DNA from: CAZHYV01 sp964537055
GTDB taxonomy: Bacteria > Myxococcota_A > Polyangia > Palsa-1104 > JAEUJZ01
DNA: 64,000 nucleotides
NCBI GenBank assembly: GCA_964537055.1
Contig: CAZHYV010000008.1
Span: forward strand, 62,001-126,000
Direction of reading: 5' to 3'
Shown: positions 52,452 through 61,859 of the stretch, in pieces
Layout: every line of letters begins with the position of its first letter
How positions within the stretch are numbered: position 1 is the first letter of the stretch
The notes under the pieces: model-generated
What the model was told of the DNA's origin: nothing
The model's database searches: none
The model's input: only the letters and a program-made list of their open reading frames with translations
Program-made: the position numbers and the translations under genes

Positions 52452-53336
52452 ATGATGATTTTTGACTCTTTCGGAAGTATTCAGCAGACGCTCTATCGAA
52501 TGGTTCGGTACTTTGCTGACCATCAAGTTGAAACTCCACGGCTTGATGCTGAATTAATTCTAAGCTATGTCCTTGGGATTTCGCGGGTGGAGCTATATAC
52601 CCGAGGTGCCGAGCCGATAGATTCTCGCTTGCAAGAAGAGCTGTCGGACCTTATCTACCGTAGAGGGCAGGGTGAGCCTGTGGCTTATTTGCTCGGGCAA
52701 AAAGAATTTTTTTCCCTTCCTCTGTTTGTGACGTCTGCAGTCTTAATTCCTCGTCCAGAGACAGAAGTTTTGGTGGAAGTTGCCTTAAAAAGGCTTCGCG
52801 ATCGACGGAACCATGAAGAACGAAGGGGGGGGAATTCTTTGGGGGTAGATGTGGGAACGGGTTCTGGGGCGGTCGCAATTGCACTTTGTAAAGAACAACC
52901 TAACCTTTGCATGGTAGCAACCGATCAAAGCCAAGAAGCCCTACAAATTGCCAGAGTGAACGTGGCCCGGCTTGGGATTCCTTTGCAGTTGGTCCGGGCA
53001 AATTTGCTTGCCGGGTTCGCTCAGGCAGCGCAATTTGACTTGATCGTCTCCAATCCACCCTACATACCTACAGCGGATATTGCGCATCTGTCGAGAGAGG
53101 TACGAAAAGAGCCCCATGCGGCCCTTGATGGGGGGGCTGATGGGCTTGTCCTCGTTCGTGCCTTAATCAAAGAAGCGTATAGTCGTCTTCGGTCGATGGG
53201 GTGCCTGACTTTAGAAATTGGGTTTGATCAAGCAGAGCGTGTTCGAGAAGAGATGGTTCAGCGTGGCTATGTGGATATTGAGACGACCTTTGATCTGGCC
53301 CATCTCCCTCGGATTGTATCTGGGAAAAAGCCATAA
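52452..53336 (+). CDS. prmC: Release factor glutamine methyltransferase
   Basis: Methylates the GGQ glutamine of peptide-chain release factors. The catalytic NPPY motif is in DLIVSNPPYIP, the SAM-binding segment is VDVGTGSGAVAIAL, and the N-terminal helical domain has PRLDAELIL. ATG 52452 is chosen for its AGAAGG site; a TATAAT (52433-52438) overlaps the alternative ATG at 52437, which is then unlikely to be a start. prfA is not adjacent. About 294 residues. Confidence 0.92.
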   Translation: MMIFDSFGSIQQTLYRMVRYFADHQVETPRLDAELILSYVLGISRVELYTRGAEPIDSRLQEELSDLIYRRGQGEPVAYLLGQKEFFSLPLFVTSAVLIPRPETEVLVEVALKRLRDRRNHEERRGGNSLGVDVGTGSGAVAIALCKEQPNLCMVATDQSQEALQIARVNVARLGIPLQLVRANLLAGFAQAAQFDLIVSNPPYIPTADIAHLSREVRKEPHAALDGGADGLVLVRALIKEAYSRLRSMGCLTLEIGFDQAERVREEMVQRGYVDIETTFDLAHLPRIVSGKKP

Positions 53337-53430
53337 CCTGTGTGGATGCAGTGATAAACAAGTTTGCGCAATTTGTATTCGAGCCAGCGCTTTCTAGGCC
53401 TTTGCGGCAAAGAGGTCTATCAAAAGTACT

Positions 53431-53458
53431 TTGCATTAGCGACAAGCTGCATTATAAA
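53431..53458 (+). promoter_or_regulatory. Promoter of TRAP dctP
   Basis: TTGCAT (53431-53436), 16 nt and TATAAA (53453-53458); the start codon at 53491 follows a short leader with an AAAGGA ribosome site. Confidence 0.5.
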
Positions 53459-53490
53459 TACGCATACAACCCTTTCGTAAAAGGATCTTT

Positions 53491-54525
53491 ATGAAGATAA
53501 AAACGCTCCTCCTGTCGGTAATCGCTCTTTTGGGAATCTGCAGACCCGCAAATGCAGACAAAATTCAAATCAAGCTTGGTACGTTAGCACCAGATGGATC
53601 TTCGTGGCACTTACTTTTGAAGCAGGCAGCCCAAGAAGCAGAAAAAGCGGCGAAGGATTGGACCGAAAAGAATCCAACACAGCCCGTTGAGTTAAAGTTT
53701 ATGATTTATGCTGGTGGAAAAATGGGTAGCGAAGGCGACATGCTGACCAAACTACGGGTCAATGCCTTACAAGCCGCAGCCATGAGCACCATTGGCATGC
53801 ATCAAATTGCTCCTGATCCTCAAGCATTAGATATTCCTCTACTGCTTGATACCTACGAAGAACGGGATCACTTGCTTGAGCAGATGAAGCCGGAACTGGA
53901 GAAGATTCTTTCTTCAAAAGGGTACACTGTACTGACGTGGAGCGAGATCGGATTTACTCGTTTCTTCTCGACAAAAGCTAGGCCCACTCTTGCCGATATG
54001 AGAAGCGCGAAGCTATTTTCTTGGGATGGGGATCCTAAAAGCACAGATGCTTGGAAGGCAGGCGGGTTTAACCCTGTGGTTCTAAGCAGCGTGGAGATGG
54101 TAACTTCTTTACAGACGGGAATGATTGATACGATCCTCTATCCGCCCGCTGTAGTTCTTGGAATTCGCGCCCATGAGAAGGCGAACTACATGCTCGATTT
54201 AAAATGGTCCACTCTAACCGGAGCGATGATTGTAAAAAATGATACTTGGGAAAAAATCCCCGAAAAACTCCGTCCTGCCATTTTAGAAATTTTCCGCGAA
54301 AAAGGAAAAAAGATTTTTGTAGAGGCTCGAGAAATGGAGAGGGACGCTATTTCGAAGATGAGGTCTTTGGGTGTAACAGAGGTCAAAGTGCAGGATCGTG
54401 CTGCTTGGGATGAGATGAAAGCGACGCTTTATAAGGCAATTAATGGGAAGGTGGTTCCTGCGGCTACTTTTGAGCGGATCACAAAAATTCTCTCTGAATA
54501 CCGCGCCAAAAAAGGAAAGAAGTAG
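53491..54525 (+). CDS. TRAP transporter periplasmic binding protein DctP
   Basis: A 344-residue solute receptor. A Sec signal peptide (cleaved near ANA, residue 22) is followed by the family opening IKLGTLAPDGSSWH. The conserved Arg-containing TRFFSTKARPTLADM segment marks the ligand-anchoring region. Its partner is presumably the DctQM fusion 8 kb upstream, although the genes are not in one operon. Ligand unknown; carboxylates are usual. Confidence 0.9.
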   Translation: MKIKTLLLSVIALLGICRPANADKIQIKLGTLAPDGSSWHLLLKQAAQEAEKAAKDWTEKNPTQPVELKFMIYAGGKMGSEGDMLTKLRVNALQAAAMSTIGMHQIAPDPQALDIPLLLDTYEERDHLLEQMKPELEKILSSKGYTVLTWSEIGFTRFFSTKARPTLADMRSAKLFSWDGDPKSTDAWKAGGFNPVVLSSVEMVTSLQTGMIDTILYPPAVVLGIRAHEKANYMLDLKWSTLTGAMIVKNDTWEKIPEKLRPAILEIFREKGKKIFVEAREMERDAISKMRSLGVTEVKVQDRAAWDEMKATLYKAINGKVVPAATFERITKILSEYRAKKGKK

Positions 54526-54536
54526 TTCCTCTTTTT

Positions 54537-55136
54537 ATGCTGGTTCTTGCTTCTAGCTCTCCTCGACGTATCGATATGCTACGAACCGTAGGTATATCTC
54601 ACCAGGTTCATCCCGTTGATATTGACGAGACACCAAAACCTGGAGAAGACCCGAGCACCCTTGTTCTTCGACTGAGCCAATCGAAGGCGGATGCGGCGGC
54701 TCCGTTTTATCCGGGACAGCCTCTCTTAGGAGCCGATACCATGGTGGTCGCGCAGAACTCGATTTTGGGAAAGCCTCCTCATGAAGGTGCAGCAAGACAG
54801 ATGCTGCTTCTTTTGTCAGGACGCAAACATCAGGTCCTGACAGGATACCACCTGCGGTATGTAAATGCACGGGGGGAGATCGAGAGGATCTCGAAAGTGG
54901 TTACAACAGAAGTTGAAGTAAAGCCTTTGTCTCCAAAAGAAGTAGAGGGGTATCTACGCTCTCAAGAATGGCGAGGGAAAGCAGGTGCCTATGCAATCCA
55001 GGGGCGGTTCTCTGCTTTTGTTCGCAAGCTTGAGGGCAGTTATGAAAACGTCGTGGGTTTGCCTTTATGTTCGGTTTTAGAGGATCTTGAAAAAGCAGGA
55101 CTCCTTCCGAGCGAATTTCCCTCTTGGAACGCCTAA
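54537..55136 (+). CDS. maf: Maf-family nucleotide pyrophosphatase
   Basis: A 199-residue Maf/YhdE/YceF-like house-cleaning pyrophosphatase for noncanonical nucleotides. The family motifs SSSPRR (residues 6-11), LSQSKA, LGADTMV and the C-terminal YAIQGRFSAFVRKLEGSYENVVGLP region are present. It starts 11 bp after dctP and touches yggS. Which subfamily (m5UTP, dTTP or m7GTP) cannot be told. Confidence 0.92.
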   Translation: MLVLASSSPRRIDMLRTVGISHQVHPVDIDETPKPGEDPSTLVLRLSQSKADAAAPFYPGQPLLGADTMVVAQNSILGKPPHEGAARQMLLLLSGRKHQVLTGYHLRYVNARGEIERISKVVTTEVEVKPLSPKEVEGYLRSQEWRGKAGAYAIQGRFSAFVRKLEGSYENVVGLPLCSVLEDLEKAGLLPSEFPSWNA

Positions 55137-55141
55137 GCGCT

Positions 55142-55924
55142 ATGCAAATGGCATGTCCAAGCCTTAGCCCTAGAGAGCGTATGCATTTTTCGCAATCGAT
55201 TGAACAAGTAAGAAACCGAGTCCAAGAGGCTTGCCAACGATCAGGGCGTTCCCCTGAAGAAGTCAAGCTCATTGCGGTCAGCAAAAAGCAATCGATCGAG
55301 TCTATTCGAGCTGCGTATAGTTTGGGACTCCATGACTTTGGGGAAAATTATGCCCAAGAGCTAAGGGATAAATCTTCGGTCCTTTCCGAGAATCTTGGGT
55401 TGAAAGATGAGCTTTCCGCTCCCAGATTTTCCGAAGCCCTATCTATCAAATGGCATTTTTTGGGACCCTTGCAGCGCAACAAGGTCCGTTACGTGGTGGG
55501 CACTGCGTGTCTGATCCATAGTGTCGATAGGCTATCTTTATTAGAAGCCATCACAGAACAGGTTCGAAAAAAGAATCATTCTCCCCAAGAATGTTTGATC
55601 GAAGTAAATCTAGGAGAAGAATCCCAAAAGTCTGGTTGTTCTTTACAGGCATTGCCAGGGCTTCTGGATACGTTTGCGCATTTTGGTGGTGACGTCCGTT
55701 GCCTAGGATTGATGTGCATTCCCCCCATGCATACAAAGGCAGAGTCATCGAGGCCCTATTTCCGAGTTCTTCGTGAGCTTCTGCGGAAGGAACAAGCGAT
55801 TCCACGACCCTATGTAAATTTGAGGGAACTTTCTATGGGAATGAGCCTCGATTATGAAGTTGCTATTGAAGAGGGGGCCACGATGATCCGCGTGGGAACG
55901 GCTCTTTTCGGAAAGAGAGCATAG
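55142..55924 (+). CDS. yggS: YggS/PROSC-family PLP homeostasis protein
   Basis: A PLP-binding barrel that balances vitamin B6 pools. The lysine-bearing LIAVSKKQS (about 45-53), FGENYAQEL, WHFLGPLQRNK and the C-terminal LSMGMSLDYEVAIEEGATMIRVG with GTALFG match the family. An ATG at 55142 directly after maf is taken; another at 55181 would give the usual domain-only length. An insertion follows the ELRDKSS segment. Confidence 0.9.
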   Translation: MQMACPSLSPRERMHFSQSIEQVRNRVQEACQRSGRSPEEVKLIAVSKKQSIESIRAAYSLGLHDFGENYAQELRDKSSVLSENLGLKDELSAPRFSEALSIKWHFLGPLQRNKVRYVVGTACLIHSVDRLSLLEAITEQVRKKNHSPQECLIEVNLGEESQKSGCSLQALPGLLDTFAHFGGDVRCLGLMCIPPMHTKAESSRPYFRVLRELLRKEQAIPRPYVNLRELSMGMSLDYEVAIEEGATMIRVGTALFGKRA

Positions 55925-55982
55925 TTCGTAGGCGAGGACGCGGCCAAACGACTTCCTGCTTTCCTCCTTTTCTTGACTTTGA

Positions 55983-55988
55983 TACAAT
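55983..55988 (+). promoter_or_regulatory. -10 hexamer of the Tat amine oxidase gene
   Basis: TACAAT ends six bases before the GTG at 55995, as in other leaderless-type promoters. No good -35 is present at 16-18 nt; a TTGACT lies only four bases upstream. Confidence 0.35.
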
Positions 55989-55994
55989 AGGCAA

Positions 55995-57440
55995 GTGCAG
56001 GATTTCATCAATCGTCGAACCTTCTTACAAGCATTCGGGTTAGGATCTTTATCCATTGCCTCAGTTTTTTTGCAGGGAGAGGGAGAGGCAAAATCTAAAG
56101 GAAAAACCGTCATCGTGGTTGGGGGTGGCTTGGCTGGCCTTTGCTCGGCGTACGAACTACGCAAGCGGGGGTTCCATGTCCTTGCGATACTCGAGGCCCA
56201 GTCTCGGCCTGGGGGACGGGTGTTCACTGTGCGAGAGGGGTTAAAAGACCAGCAATATGTGGAGATGGGGGCAACCCGCATCGCTGATACCCACATGCAT
56301 ACACTCCATTATGCGAACGAATTTAAGCTGCAGTTGAACGAGTTTCAATCCCACGGGTCAGCGCTTTATGGAATCTCGGGGCAGTGGTTTGTCCATCAAG
56401 ATGGAACTCCCTGGCCTACGTTTTTGAAGATTCCTGCAAATGAGGATGCGTTGGGTGCAGATGCTTTGAAAATGAAGTATCAGAAGCTGATTGAAATAGG
56501 GGATCCAAAAGCCCTCCATTGGCCTTATGGAGATGCGCTTGCCTATGATGCGATGACCTTTCGGGAATATTTAATGAATCGAGGGATGGGAGAGGGAGCG
56601 ATGTCCGTAATTCAGGCAAGCAACGGGAGTGAGATTGCAAGTGTCAATGCTCTTTACTGGCTTATGACCGAAGTGCTAGATGAGAAATGGGACAAAACCT
56701 ATGCGATTGCCGGAGGAAACGATAGGCTGCCTGCATCGTTCGCGAAGTTGTTAGGTTCACTTACGAAGTATGAATCGAAAGTGACTTCTATCATCCAGCA
56801 TCCTAGGCAAATTGAGGTAGAATGGGTATCCCATGGTGTGAAAAAGAAGGCCTTTGCAGACTATCTTGTCTGCGCGATTCCCTTTAGCATGCTTCGGGAT
56901 GTCCACATATCTCCTTCATTTTCTGACGAAAAGTCACAGGCAGTTCGTACAATGCGAATGATGCCTGTATCAAGGTGTGCATTCCAGACAAAAAGTAGAT
57001 TCTGGCACGAGCAAAAACTAGGAGGGCTCAAGATCGTTCGTAGCACTACAGAGCTTGAGCGGATTTTTGATCTGAGCCATGTCCAAGATGGGGCCCATGG
57101 GTTGATGGCGGTCTATACCGAGGATCAAAATGCTCTACGCATAGGATATCTACCTACAAACCAAAGGCTTTCCTTTGCGAAAGAAAGGATTGCAGCCTTT
57201 TGGCCACAGATCCAAAAAGAAGCTATCGCAGGGTATTATAAGATTTGGCACAATGACCCCTTTACGAAAGGTGCATGGAGTGCGTATCGTCCTAAAGAAA
57301 TGAGCTGGATGTTTCCTGCTGCTCGGAAGCGTGAAGGTAGAGTTTTCTTTTGCGGCGAGCATACCTCCCCCTGGTCAGGATGGATGCAGGGTGCACTTGA
57401 ATCTGCCCACCGTGTCGTTGCAGAAATGCTAGGTAGATAA
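55995..57440 (+). CDS. Tat-exported flavin amine oxidase
   Basis: A 481-residue FAD-dependent oxidoreductase of the monoamine-oxidase type. It begins with a twin-arginine signal (NRRTFLQAFGLGSL, Arg7-Arg8), then the dinucleotide-binding VVGGGLAGLCSAYELRKRGF (about 38-57) and the downstream RPGGRV motif. The C-terminal FFCGEHTSPWSGWMQGALESA segment closes the FAD site. The folded enzyme would act in the periplasm; the amine is unknown. The GTG start is the only suitable one. Confidence 0.88.
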   Translation: MQDFINRRTFLQAFGLGSLSIASVFLQGEGEAKSKGKTVIVVGGGLAGLCSAYELRKRGFHVLAILEAQSRPGGRVFTVREGLKDQQYVEMGATRIADTHMHTLHYANEFKLQLNEFQSHGSALYGISGQWFVHQDGTPWPTFLKIPANEDALGADALKMKYQKLIEIGDPKALHWPYGDALAYDAMTFREYLMNRGMGEGAMSVIQASNGSEIASVNALYWLMTEVLDEKWDKTYAIAGGNDRLPASFAKLLGSLTKYESKVTSIIQHPRQIEVEWVSHGVKKKAFADYLVCAIPFSMLRDVHISPSFSDEKSQAVRTMRMMPVSRCAFQTKSRFWHEQKLGGLKIVRSTTELERIFDLSHVQDGAHGLMAVYTEDQNALRIGYLPTNQRLSFAKERIAAFWPQIQKEAIAGYYKIWHNDPFTKGAWSAYRPKEMSWMFPAARKREGRVFFCGEHTSPWSGWMQGALESAHRVVAEMLGR

Positions 57441-57627
57441 CGGAGGAGGGCAGCAGCTTTTATTAGAGGGATACCATTTACTCTTCTACCGTTTATTCCT
57501 ATAGTCCATGTTTCTCGGTCGTAAGATAAAATGCTTTCGCTCAGAAACTTTAATCGCTATATCATGATGCAGTCTGTCCGGTGTTCTAAGCCTACTCAAC
57601 GGGCCAGGGGAAAAGGAGCCAGAATGA

Positions 57628-57903
57628 ATGTCACCTGTCTATAGGAAAATCAAAGTCCTTCCCAATGCGAAAGTCAATCAGATTGAAATGCAGCCGAATC
57701 GTATGATCTGTCGACTGAAGGAAAAGGCGATGGACGGCAAAGCCAACCAAGCCTTGATCCGGTATCTAAGCGAGGTGCTTGATGTGCCTCAACGGTGCGT
57801 GAGCGTCGTACGGGGAGAAAAATCTCGAGAGAAGGTAATATCGATAGAAACTCTGTCAGAAGCTGAGATAGAAGAACGTCTTCACGGAGTTCAGACAAGA
57901 TAG
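57628..57903 (+). CDS. DUF167/YggU-family protein
   Basis: A 91-residue small alpha/beta protein with the family features KVLPNAKVNQIE, the central LKEKAMDGKANQALIRYLSEVL and VVRGEKSREKVISI. The ATG at 57628 follows AAGGAG at nine bases; an overlapping ATG at 57624 is out of frame. Function not established in the family; often near yggS and membrane genes, as here (1.7 kb). Confidence 0.87.
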   Translation: MSPVYRKIKVLPNAKVNQIEMQPNRMICRLKEKAMDGKANQALIRYLSEVLDVPQRCVSVVRGEKSREKVISIETLSEAEIEERLHGVQTR

Positions 57904-57993
57904 AAGGTTACTTTTACGATAGGGGGGCCAGGATAGGAGCTTATTAAGAGGAATCCAGCCTAGACTCAATTCCTCCAATCCTACGCAGTGGTC

Positions 57994-58476
57994 CTAAAAT
58001 GGGATATCATCATCCGACGGAAACGCATCCATCGATGTATCTGATACAGGTGCAGAAGACCGCCCCCGTCCCGAATCATTGCTTCTAGAGCCTCCGTAGG
58101 AGGCCCCGCTATTATAACTGGAATCATCCGAATGAGGCCCACCGGTACCACGCAGGAATACGACTTGGTCTGCAACAATCTCCGTAGTGTACTGTTTTAC
58201 ACCTTCTTTGTTTTCCCAGGAACGTGTTTGGATGCGACCGTCCACATAAACTTGCTGTCCTTTTTTTAAAAATTTAGCGCAATTTTCTGCAGTTTTGCCC
58301 CACACTACGATTCGGTGCCATTCGGTCCGATCTTGTCTTTGGTCGTTTTTGTCTTTATAAGTCTCTGTCGTAGCAATGCGCAATTCGCAAACAGCTTGAC
58401 CAGAGGGCAGGTATTTAATTTCTGGATCTGCTCCTAGGTTTCCGAGAATAGTTGCTTTGTTTACACTTCCAGCCAT
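57994..58476 (-). CDS. ssb: Single-stranded DNA-binding protein
   Basis: A 160-residue SSB. The OB fold covers about 1-110 (NKATILGNLGADPEIKY, WHRIVVWGKTAENCAKFLKKG and VYVDGRIQTRSWENKEG). A Ser/Gly-rich flexible linker (about 114-150) and the acidic tip DDDIPF follow, which binds partner repair and replication proteins. An AAGGAG site lies just upstream. It is not next to rpsF/rpsR. Confidence 0.96.
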   Translation of the reverse strand: MAGSVNKATILGNLGADPEIKYLPSGQAVCELRIATTETYKDKNDQRQDRTEWHRIVVWGKTAENCAKFLKKGQQVYVDGRIQTRSWENKEGVKQYTTEIVADQVVFLRGTGGPHSDDSSYNSGASYGGSRSNDSGRGRSSAPVSDTSMDAFPSDDDIPF

Positions 58477-58522
58477 AGTTCTTTCTCCTTACTTTTACTA
58501 AACATTTGTTCTTGTTGTAACT

Positions 58523-58550
58523 ATAGTAAAACAACTCCTGCAAATCAAGC
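58523..58550 (-). promoter_or_regulatory. Candidate ssb promoter
   Basis: GCTTGA (58545-58550), 16 nt and TACTAT (58523-58528), with the start at 58476 and a Shine-Dalgarno. A GTTGT/ACAAC inverted repeat surrounds the -10. Confidence 0.35.
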
Positions 58551-58708
58551 ACGAATAAATATGAACCATACAATGGAACGAAAATTCAAAACCATACAAA
58601 AATACTTTCGATGCTTGTTGCTGGATGCATAACCAATTCTGGCTTAGAGAAGAAATCAAGCTCAATAAAAACAGATATGGAATGCTTTAGTGAGAAAAAT
58701 TTGCCCAT

Positions 58709-59626
58709 CTAAGACTGGTAAACAGCCATAATTTGTTTCAAAAGCGCAATTGCTTCTTCTTTAGGTCGTTGGAAGGCATTTCTCCCAATAATGCTTCCAA
58801 AACCACCACCCTGACGAATTGCGTGGGTATCGGCAAGCACAGACTCTGGATCTTTGGCCTCGCCGCCAGAAAAGATCACAATTCTTCTTCCTTGAAAGCA
58901 GCACTCGACCACATGACGGACACGGTCCGCCAAAGTATGAATCGCGGGTTTGTAGAGGTCGTATGCTTTTTTGGCTTCCGGTTGTTCGATATATTCTCTG
59001 GGAAGCTTGACCTTGACAATATGGGCTCCAAGCTCCGCTGCAATGTGGGCAGAGTAGGTGACAATATCAATGGCAAGTTCGCCCTCTTTGCTAATACCAG
59101 ATCCTCGAGGATAGCTCCATACGACGACGGCCAAACCGTTTGCCTTTGCTTCTTCCGTAAGTTCCCGAAGTTCTTGATACATCGTATTTCTTTCAGAAGA
59201 CCCCGGATAAATCGTGTATCCAATCGCGCTACAACCAAGACGTAGTGCGTCTTTGACAGAACCTGTCACGGCAGAACAAGGTTCCATCTTGGCCAGAGTA
59301 TCACTATTGTTTAACTTTAAAATTAAAGGAATTTGGCCTGCAAAATTTCCAGCGCCGGCCTCTAAAAAACCAAGCGGAGCTGCGTACGCGTTGCAGCCGC
59401 TCTCTATGGCTAACTGGAAGTGGTAATCTGGGCTCATGGCTGCTGGATTTGCCCCAAAGGATCGAAACGGGCCATGCTCGAAACCTTGGTCAACAGGGAG
59501 AATCACAAGTCGCCCTGTGCCGGCCAAAGTCCCGTGATTTAATAGTCGAGCCAAATTAGTCAGTGTGCCAGGGTTGTCCGACGGGTAATAAGAAAGGATT
59601 TGTTTGACCCTCGCGGTCATTTGCAT
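58709..59626 (-). CDS. Class I fructose-bisphosphate aldolase (DhnA type)
   Basis: A 305-residue archaeal-type/FbaB-like class I aldolase. It has ILPVDQGFEHGP near residue 42, the Schiff-base lysine in AHIVKVKLP (about 193-201), and the phosphate-binding FSGGEAKDPESVL and GGGFGSIIGRNAFQR segments. It cleaves fructose 1,6-bisphosphate in glycolysis. A good AAGGAGAT site precedes the ATG at 59626. Monocistronic; enolase is 35 kb away. Confidence 0.92.
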   Translation of the reverse strand: MQMTARVKQILSYYPSDNPGTLTNLARLLNHGTLAGTGRLVILPVDQGFEHGPFRSFGANPAAMSPDYHFQLAIESGCNAYAAPLGFLEAGAGNFAGQIPLILKLNNSDTLAKMEPCSAVTGSVKDALRLGCSAIGYTIYPGSSERNTMYQELRELTEEAKANGLAVVVWSYPRGSGISKEGELAIDIVTYSAHIAAELGAHIVKVKLPREYIEQPEAKKAYDLYKPAIHTLADRVRHVVECCFQGRRIVIFSGGEAKDPESVLADTHAIRQGGGFGSIIGRNAFQRPKEEAIALLKQIMAVYQS

Positions 59627-59867
59627 AGTTGATCTCCTTGCTGAACTCTAGCATGAAAGAGCCATTCTTAAAAAGAGATGTTAGTGTATCTTTTTTTCAA
59701 AGACAGTCTAGTCTGATTGCTTCTAATTTTGAGCGAACGGAGGCTCCAAGAAGCAAACACTCACTACAATTCTTTCTATCAATCCCTTCACGCTGCAGAA
59801 TCTCTTTCGAAGCATCATAATTTCTAACCACTTGGGCGAGCTTCCTAAGGAATTGGCTCTTTACGGC
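59627..59867. other. Intergenic region, no gene seen
   Basis: About 240 bp upstream of the divergent aldolase and lipoprotein genes. A 63-codon open frame here has no ribosome site and no recognisable sequence. No RNA gene or repeat seen. Confidence 0.5.
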
Positions 59868-59895
59868 TTGACCAGGTGTACGAGTGGGGTATGAT
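59868..59895 (+). promoter_or_regulatory. Promoter of the small lipoprotein gene at 59923
   Basis: TTGACC (59868-59873), 16 nt and TATGAT (59890-59895), about 20 nt leader with AGAGG before the ATG. It overlaps the longer ORF start at 59884, excluding it. Confidence 0.55.
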
Positions 59896-59922
59896 ATGGA
59901 GGTAGATTACATAGAGGTCCCT

Positions 59923-60267
59923 ATGAAGCAGATAAAATTGATTGCCACGTTTGTTTGTAGTGTAACAGTTCTTGGTGGTTGTGAAGGTGCGAATCAAAAT
60001 GTCAAGCCTACGACACTACCAGCACCAGTAGCAAAGTTCTATCCTGAAGGCTATGCAACATACTACTGTGGTCCGGAGGGGCAGAAAAGGGAAGAGGGCA
60101 ACCAAGACATCCCCGATTCTTGGGTTGTTCAGGTTTGGCCAAATGGTTCGGAAGTCATCGTTCGAGGAACTGCGGGAAATTGTAGCGGAAAGGTGACTTT
60201 CCCACCTGGTTCTAAAGTTGGCACCAAAATCGATTTTCCTACCCCCAAGATTTACGCCATGGAATAA
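59923..60267 (+). CDS. Small lipoprotein, unknown function
   Basis: A 114-residue predicted lipoprotein starting MKQIKLIATF with lipobox LGGC (Cys20). The mature domain has an Ala/Pro/Lys linker and then a small beta-rich part with two cysteines (YYCGP and GNCSG). The ATG at 59923 follows AGAGG and a good promoter; the frame is open 13 codons further but that would start inside the promoter. No family recognised. Confidence 0.68.
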   Translation: MKQIKLIATFVCSVTVLGGCEGANQNVKPTTLPAPVAKFYPEGYATYYCGPEGQKREEGNQDIPDSWVVQVWPNGSEVIVRGTAGNCSGKVTFPPGSKVGTKIDFPTPKIYAME

Positions 60268-60316
60268 AAAAAAGAAGCACCGATAGCGAAAGGGACTGGG
60301 GGACTTATCAGGCTTA

Positions 60317-61783
60317 TTACAAAGACTGATTGAGGTAAACTTGGACTTTATCTCCCGTCGTAAGGGCTACATCGGGCTTGCCGTCTGAGTTGATGTCACC
60401 TACAGCCATTGAAAATACTCCTTTTAGGGGACTTCCCGCAAGCTGCGCTCGGGTACTCTTATTGAGGGTATCAAACTTTCCGTTCTTTTGATAACGTACC
60501 CAACCAATTTCTTGCGTAAGGCCAGTGTTTTTATCTTGCAGTGCTAGGACAAGGTCCGGGTATCCGTCTTGGTCTATATCGTATAAAGAAAACCCTGCAA
60601 TGGCAGTTACGTTCTTTTTAAGCCCCTCTTGGCCGGCTTGAGCAGCTTCATTGGCAGCTTGAGTAAGCTGTTCATCCACTTTTAACTCTGTTCCTGTCCA
60701 GCGATAAATGTAGATTTGATCCATCTCATCAATGCCGACTGCATCAAGCCAATAAACATCCGTAGAGTCCTTGGTAGGTTTGCGATCAAGCTCTATATGC
60801 TGGGCCTGTAGGAAACGCAATCTTTTTGGAGTTGTTAAGGTAGAAAGGGGCTTATATTGAAAAGTTTTTTCATCAATAGTGAACGTATGAATGTTCGTGG
60901 AGACCATCAGCAACTTCCTTGATGTAAAGGGGTCGATGGTAACAAGATAAGGATTCGCTGGAGCTACGTCGGATATGTGCTTAGAAGGCTCAGAAACCAG
61001 GGGAGGGAAGCTAAAGACGGTGAAATAGGGGCCTGTAGGATTAGGCCCTTGCCACCTGTACTCGTACGCAAGGGAAAGGCCAGGGGAGATTGCAAAGAGT
61101 CCTCGGAAGTCATTCCTCATCTCGGTAGCGACAGGGGGCTTGAATGTATTGTCAAGTAGTAGCAAGCGATTGGCACCATCGTAATCGTACTTCGCTAAAA
61201 TACGTTGGTTGGTCCCTTCGTCTTGTTCTGTTACAAACAGGCTCGATGCAACAGCGTTGCTCTTAGGCGGAAGCATTTGTAGCTGGGTCGAGGAACGAGA
61301 GGCTTGGTAAGATATAGGGGCAATGCTTGCGCTTTGTTCAGCATCTAGCTTTGGCGGGGTATAGACGAACGTATCAAAGGACAGCAAGAGCTTTGGGCCC
61401 ATATAGATCCGAATGGTCGCTGGCCCTCCAGTTGGAAAAGATTCTGGATGGTTGATTTTAACCTCCAGCCTCATTCCTGAGCCATCAGGTTCCTTCGTCA
61501 TCGAAAGAATACTCAGTTGAACTGCTGTCGTCGTGAAAGTTTTGTCATTCTGCACCGTAAGAACGACTGTGGGTTGAATTTTTATCTCAGGCTCCAACCC
61601 TTGAATTACCCAAGACGTGGAACCTTCTCGAGTAATTTTTGAGATAGGAGTGATGACGGCTAACGGACTGCAATCTTGTCTGGTTGGGTCTTTTGCACAA
61701 GGGGGTGTACATTGGAAAAGGGGAAATAAGAATGAAAGCAGCCCATAACAAAGACTTTTACGGAAGTAGATTAAGCTAGGCAC
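60317..61783 (-). CDS. VCBS/FG-GAP-repeat lipoprotein
   Basis: A 488-residue lipoprotein (lipobox LFQC, Cys25), starting at GTG 61783, seven bases after AAGGAG. An N-terminal beta-sandwich-like domain (about 45-145) is followed by propeller-like repeats; calcium-type cores DIDQDGYPDLVLAL and VGDINSDGKPDVALTT are clear near 405 and 465, the earlier repeats are degenerate. Resembles the large lipoprotein at 20323 only in its repeats. Probably surface or periplasmic binding; ligand unknown. Confidence 0.75.
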   Translation of the reverse strand: MPSLIYFRKSLCYGLLSFLFPLFQCTPPCAKDPTRQDCSPLAVITPISKITREGSTSWVIQGLEPEIKIQPTVVLTVQNDKTFTTTAVQLSILSMTKEPDGSGMRLEVKINHPESFPTGGPATIRIYMGPKLLLSFDTFVYTPPKLDAEQSASIAPISYQASRSSTQLQMLPPKSNAVASSLFVTEQDEGTNQRILAKYDYDGANRLLLLDNTFKPPVATEMRNDFRGLFAISPGLSLAYEYRWQGPNPTGPYFTVFSFPPLVSEPSKHISDVAPANPYLVTIDPFTSRKLLMVSTNIHTFTIDEKTFQYKPLSTLTTPKRLRFLQAQHIELDRKPTKDSTDVYWLDAVGIDEMDQIYIYRWTGTELKVDEQLTQAANEAAQAGQEGLKKNVTAIAGFSLYDIDQDGYPDLVLALQDKNTGLTQEIGWVRYQKNGKFDTLNKSTRAQLAGSPLKGVFSMAVGDINSDGKPDVALTTGDKVQVYLNQSL

Positions 61784-61859
61784 GACATAACTCCTTTATT
61801 TTTCTATTTTTCCTGTAAGTACTATGAAGGAGTAGGGAGGTAAAGAGAATTTCAAGAAT

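Noticed and set aside
59629..59820. A 63-codon ORF in the gap after the aldolase gene
   Set aside because: No ribosome site, no recognisable protein, and biased composition; likely chance.
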